Below the pieces are notes generated by a model that was not told where the DNA came from, ran no database searches, and saw only the letters and a program-made list of their open reading frames with translations. The translations under genes were made by a program, and so were the position numbers. A stretch of 8,895 nucleotides of DNA from CAXRDE01 sp964342365 (GTDB lineage Bacteria > Cyanobacteriota > Sericytochromatia > UBA7694), in assembly GCA_964342365.1 (NCBI GenBank), contig CAYFGW010000213.1, positions 1-8,895 on the forward strand. The letters run 5' to 3'. This document shows positions 6,350 to 8,895 of the stretch, piece by piece. Numbering within the stretch: the first letter of the stretch is position 1; the number at the start of each line of letters is the position of its first letter.

Positions 6350-7878
6350 GCCAGCGCACTGGCCAGGCTTTGTTGCAGCAGTAAAGTTTCCGGGGTCTGG
6401 GCTTCAAGTTCGCACACTTCGTTGTACACCCGGCTCAAAAAGGTGAGGCTTTCTAGTACATCAATGGCCCCTAAAGCTTCTACCACCTCTATTTTTTCTT
6501 TATTGCTGGCCTTACCACTGCGGTAAAACTGAATCAGGGCGGGCACGGCTTCGGGGTTAGCAAAGCTGCGCAGCGCCCGAATCAACGCCCGCTGGTCATG
6601 CCATCCCAGCACAAAGGAACTCAGGGCCTGATAAAAAAACTGGTAGCTTTTAAAGTTTTCCAGCTCTCTGGCCATGGCGTAGCGCACCTCAGGGTGGGTG
6701 TCGGGGTTAAAAAACAAACGGGTAATCACCTGTTGCACTTCCCGGGGGTCATAATCCTGAAAACGTTGAAAAATCATGCCCACGCGCTCTTTGAAATCAG
6801 CCCGCTGTACCGACTGTTCCAACTCCTCTAAATTGTTCATGGACTGTAACACCTGCGTGGCCAACTCCGCCCGGGGGTGCTGTAAAAACGTCATTTCGTG
6901 CAGCACGTGCTGTTGCCCGCTGGCTTTGAGAGCCTGGGCGGCTTCTAAAGCGACCCAGTGAGAACGATCTTCAATTCCCTGCTGATAAAGCTGTTCATCC
7001 TGGGCGCTCAAATCATGCAGAGCGCGCATGACGGCCAGGCGCACCGCAAAGTGGGGAGAACTGTAGAAGGAGCGAATCAGCGGCGTATGTTCGGTGAGGC
7101 CCGTATTGCCCAGCACTGCCAGAGCCGCTACCTGCACATTGATATCCTGACTTTCAGACAATAAGCGCACCGCCAGGGGGGCCGTTAATTCATCTCTCAG
7201 ACGGGCCGCCACCTGCAAACAGACCACCTGATCTTCAGGCGTGGTGGTGCTCTGTAAATGCAGGCGCACGGCTTCTAAAATATCCGGTCCCATTTTTACC
7301 AGCAGACGAATCAAAAACGGCAGATTCCAGCGGGCCAGCCGCGTGAGTTGCGCTAAGATTTCGCTGATATAGTGGCTTTGACCGTGCCTTGACAGCGCGT
7401 GAGCCGCCAGTAATACCACCTGAGGAGAGGGGTCCTCAAGGCATTCGGCCAGCTGTTGAATATCTGCGCTGGAACCCAGAATATCCAGGGTTTGCACGGC
7501 CCTTGCTCGCTGTTCGCTATCGCCTTCATTGGTGTTAAGGCGGTGGGCCAACCGGGGCAGGTAAGGGCGGGCCAATTCTTCAAGAGACCCGGTTTTGGTG
7601 GGGTGTTTTCTGCTCATGCGCAGCAAAAAGTCGATAAAATAGAGCCCCTGATGTTCTTGCACCGTCTGCCACACCGGCCCGGGATCTTCAGGGTGCTTTA
7701 AGTAATCTTCAATGGCAGGCGTCCAGAGGTTTTCCAACTGCTGCCAGAGATTGGCTTTTTTTTCATTACGCTGATGATGTTTAAAGGTTTGATGGGTGAG
7801 CCACAGGCCCACTGCCAATAACAGGACGTTGAACGTCAGTAAGAAGGGCCATATCGGAAGCGCAAGAAGAGCAGACAT
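6331..7878 (-). CDS. Membrane-anchored HEAT-repeat protein
   Basis: A 515-residue protein with an uncleaved-looking N-terminal membrane segment (about residues 5-27), a basic stretch just after it (H-Q-R-N-E-K-K), and a helical body. Degenerate HEAT/PBS-lyase-like helical pairs are recognisable at about 123-165, 182-210, 216-255, 262-290 and 295-330, with the typical pattern of Pro or Asp in the turn, then V/A-rich helices (for example S-P-Q-V-V-L-L-A-A-H-A-L and F-A-V-R-L-A-V-M-R-A-L). More helical repeat-like sequence follows at about 380-480. No enzyme motif is visible. HEAT solenoids usually serve as protein-binding scaffolds. The basic residues following the anchor suggest the body faces the cytoplasm (positive-inside rule), which is an inference. 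The gene is convergent with the glycosyltransferase and divergent from the isochorismate synthase. A functional link to either is not shown. Confidence 0.85.
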   Translation of the reverse strand: MSALLALPIWPFLLTFNVLLLAVGLWLTHQTFKHHQRNEKKANLWQQLENLWTPAIEDYLKHPEDPGPVWQTVQEHQGLYFIDFLLRMSRKHPTKTGSLEELARPYLPRLAHRLNTNEGDSEQRARAVQTLDILGSSADIQQLAECLEDPSPQVVLLAAHALSRHGQSHYISEILAQLTRLARWNLPFLIRLLVKMGPDILEAVRLHLQSTTTPEDQVVCLQVAARLRDELTAPLAVRLLSESQDINVQVAALAVLGNTGLTEHTPLIRSFYSSPHFAVRLAVMRALHDLSAQDEQLYQQGIEDRSHWVALEAAQALKASGQQHVLHEMTFLQHPRAELATQVLQSMNNLEELEQSVQRADFKERVGMIFQRFQDYDPREVQQVITRLFFNPDTHPEVRYAMARELENFKSYQFFYQALSSFVLGWHDQRALIRALRSFANPEAVPALIQFYRSGKASNKEKIEVVEALGAIDVLESLTFLSRVYNEVCELEAQTPETLLLQQSLASALAQKMLA

Positions 7879-7884
7879 ATCTTG

Positions 7885-7913
7885 ATCATAAGATTGATTG
7901 GCGTTTTTGGCAA
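7885..7913 (-). promoter_or_regulatory. Sigma-70-like promoter for the HEAT gene, predicted leaderless
   Basis: On the minus strand TTGCCA (7913-7908) and TATGAT (7890-7885) are separated by exactly 17 bases, each matching the consensus at five of six positions. The -10 ends 6 bases before the ATG at 7878, so transcription would start at or next to the A of the ATG. No Shine-Dalgarno sequence is present. An alternative -10 (TATAAA, minus strand, 7934-7929) lacks a good -35. Confidence 0.55.
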
Positions 7914-7936
7914 TGTTCTGGTGCTTAATTTATAGC
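7907..7936 (+). promoter_or_regulatory. Candidate promoter for the isochorismate synthase gene
   Basis: TTGGCA (7907-7912) and TATAGC (7931-7936) lie 18 bases apart on the plus strand, matching five and four of six consensus positions. Transcription would start near 7943, leaving a leader of only about 12 bases with no Shine-Dalgarno sequence. A second candidate -10, TACACT (7943-7948), ends 7 bases before the ATG and would make the mRNA leaderless, but it has no convincing -35. The -35 used here overlaps that of the divergent HEAT promoter. Confidence 0.35.
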
Positions 7937-7955
7937 ATCCTGTACACTTAACAGT

Positions 7956-8895
7956 ATGAAGTACACTCTGTTGCGTCACCGCGAACTGCAGGAAGCCTTA
8001 GTGGCGCAATGTCACGCTGAGCCGCTGTCCCTGCAGTTGCAAATTCCTGTGGACACCGCCACGGATTTGCCCGCGTGGCTTCATCAACAAAATCAGCGCC
8101 CTCGTTTGTTCTGGACGGATCGTTATCGCAAGCATCAGGTAGCCGCTGCGGGTGTTGTGGCCCACTGGAACAGTTTAGAAGCTGTACAAAAGGCTCTCAA
8201 AGATTTGCCACCTCAGGTGCGCATTTATGGGGGATGGGGCTTTAACCCCGACAGAGATTATGCTGCTCCCTGGTCTTCCTGGCCCGGCGCTTACTTTTTT
8301 CTTCCCCGCTGGGAACTGCGTCAGGGCGAAGCAGAAACCCTGCTTTGCCTGAATCTTTCACCAGCTCCAGCGTCACCGGCGGCGCGAGAAGCGGAAATCA
8401 GTCGTGCCGTTGAGGACCTGAACTTAGAACCTCCCGAGCCAGCTACCGGTTTGCGACCCACTTTGAAAGCCCTGCGTGATACCCCTGAAATCGAGGGCTG
8501 GCGACAGATGTTGTCACAGGCTCGCGATACCTTCAAAGCCGGTCATTTACAAAAAATTGTGCTCAGCAAAGTCTCCTGCGGTAAATTGCCGGAGCTCAAG
8601 CCCCAACTCATGCAGCGCCTGCTGGACCGTCAGCGTCAGGCCTATCACTTTTGGTTTGAACCCTTTCCCGATCAGGTGCTCTGGGGAGCTTCGCCGGAGC
8701 GTCTGTACACCCGTGAAGGTCGTATTGTTAAAACGGAAGCTCTTGCAGGCACACGGCCCTGTCCTGAAAATCCCGATGCGGCCCTGGCCTTTCGGGACGA
8801 ACTCTTACACAGTCCCAAAGAACAACAGGAAAACGAACGGGTGCAAGAACACATTGAACAAAGTCTGGGGCCTCTGAGCAGTTCGTTCTGGATGG
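7956..8895 (+). CDS. menF: Isochorismate synthase, MenF/EntC type (3' end cut by window edge)
   Basis: The first 313 codons of a chorismate-using enzyme are present. It converts chorismate to isochorismate, the first step toward menaquinone or phylloquinone, or toward catechol siderophores or salicylate. The C-terminal catalytic domain begins near residue 180. Visible motifs are L-Q-K200-I-V-L-S-K, which holds the lysine that acts as base in MenF; W-G-A-S-P-E248-R-L-Y, which holds the equivalent of the MenF acid; T-E-A-L-A-G-T-R (260-267); and L-L-H-S-P-K-E-Q-Q-E-N (283-293), which contributes acidic residues near the metal site. Ala in ALAGT separates isochorismate synthases from aminodeoxychorismate synthases (PIKGT) and anthranilate synthases (PIAGT). 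The N-terminal ~150 residues are divergent, as usual in the family. The end of the domain lies beyond the window. MenF rather than EntC is favoured only because quinone synthesis is more general; the next gene would decide. The ATG at 7956 has no Shine-Dalgarno sequence. Confidence 0.85.
   Translation, partial: MKYTLLRHRELQEALVAQCHAEPLSLQLQIPVDTATDLPAWLHQQNQRPRLFWTDRYRKHQVAAAGVVAHWNSLEAVQKALKDLPPQVRIYGGWGFNPDRDYAAPWSSWPGAYFFLPRWELRQGEAETLLCLNLSPAPASPAAREAEISRAVEDLNLEPPEPATGLRPTLKALRDTPEIEGWRQMLSQARDTFKAGHLQKIVLSKVSCGKLPELKPQLMQRLLDRQRQAYHFWFEPFPDQVLWGASPERLYTREGRIVKTEALAGTRPCPENPDAALAFRDELLHSPKEQQENERVQEHIEQSLGPLSSSFWM

Noticed and set aside
6350..6363. Inverted repeat GCCAG-CGCA-CTGGC just past the glycosyltransferase stop, considered as a terminator
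   Set aside because: The stem is only 5 base pairs, it lies inside the HEAT coding sequence, and no T-run follows it in either direction; the T-run at 6342-6347 precedes it.
8826..8835. Asn in the KEQQEN motif of the isochorismate synthase, where His often follows the Glu
   Set aside because: Asn at this place occurs in related chorismate enzymes, and the ALAGT motif and catalytic Lys and Glu are intact, so I see no reason to suspect a defective or different enzyme.

Overview
The window is a densely packed bacterial chromosomal segment of mixed base composition (roughly half G+C by eye). It holds nine protein-coding genes, two of them cut by the window edges, and only two intergenic gaps (55 and 77 bases). 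I see no RNA genes, insertion sequences, CRISPR arrays or phage genes. The host cannot be fixed from sequence alone. The LpxB-like glycosyltransferase resembles a family known mainly from Cyanobacteria and Deinococcus, and the isochorismate synthase points to a menaquinone or phylloquinone maker. A member of the Cyanobacteriota, possibly a non-photosynthetic lineage such as Vampirovibrionia, is my low-confidence inference.

Region 1 (1-5004, minus strand) is one tightly coupled operon of six genes, each overlapping the next by 4 to 19 bases. In transcription order they are: an HD-superfamily phosphohydrolase (COG4339 type), a GldA-like ABC ATPase, a GldF-like ABC-2 permease, a GldG-like auxiliary protein (ABC_transp_aux), a short DUF4340 membrane-anchored protein, and a lipoprotein serine hydrolase of the beta-lactamase/class C fold that runs off the left edge. 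The ATPase, permease, GldG and DUF4340 proteins form a recurrent bacterial module of unknown substrate. The two flanking enzymes are specific to this context and may hint at an envelope-related job.

Region 2 (5060-6349, plus strand) is a single gene for an LpxB-like GT-B glycosyltransferase, divergent from the operon. Its 3' end overlaps by 19 bases the convergent gene of region 3.

Region 3 (6331-7878, minus strand) encodes a membrane-anchored HEAT-repeat protein. Region 4 (7956 to the right edge, plus strand) encodes an isochorismate synthase (MenF/EntC type), divergent from the HEAT gene across a 77-base promoter region.

The most notable non-coding signal is that genes at the head of transcription units (5060, 7878 and possibly 7956) have no Shine-Dalgarno sequence. 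Instead they carry a -10-like hexamer 6 to 7 bases before the start codon, which is the geometry of leaderless mRNAs. Several operon-internal genes do have Shine-Dalgarno-like sequences. The divergent HEAT and isochorismate synthase promoters also appear to share one -35 region.
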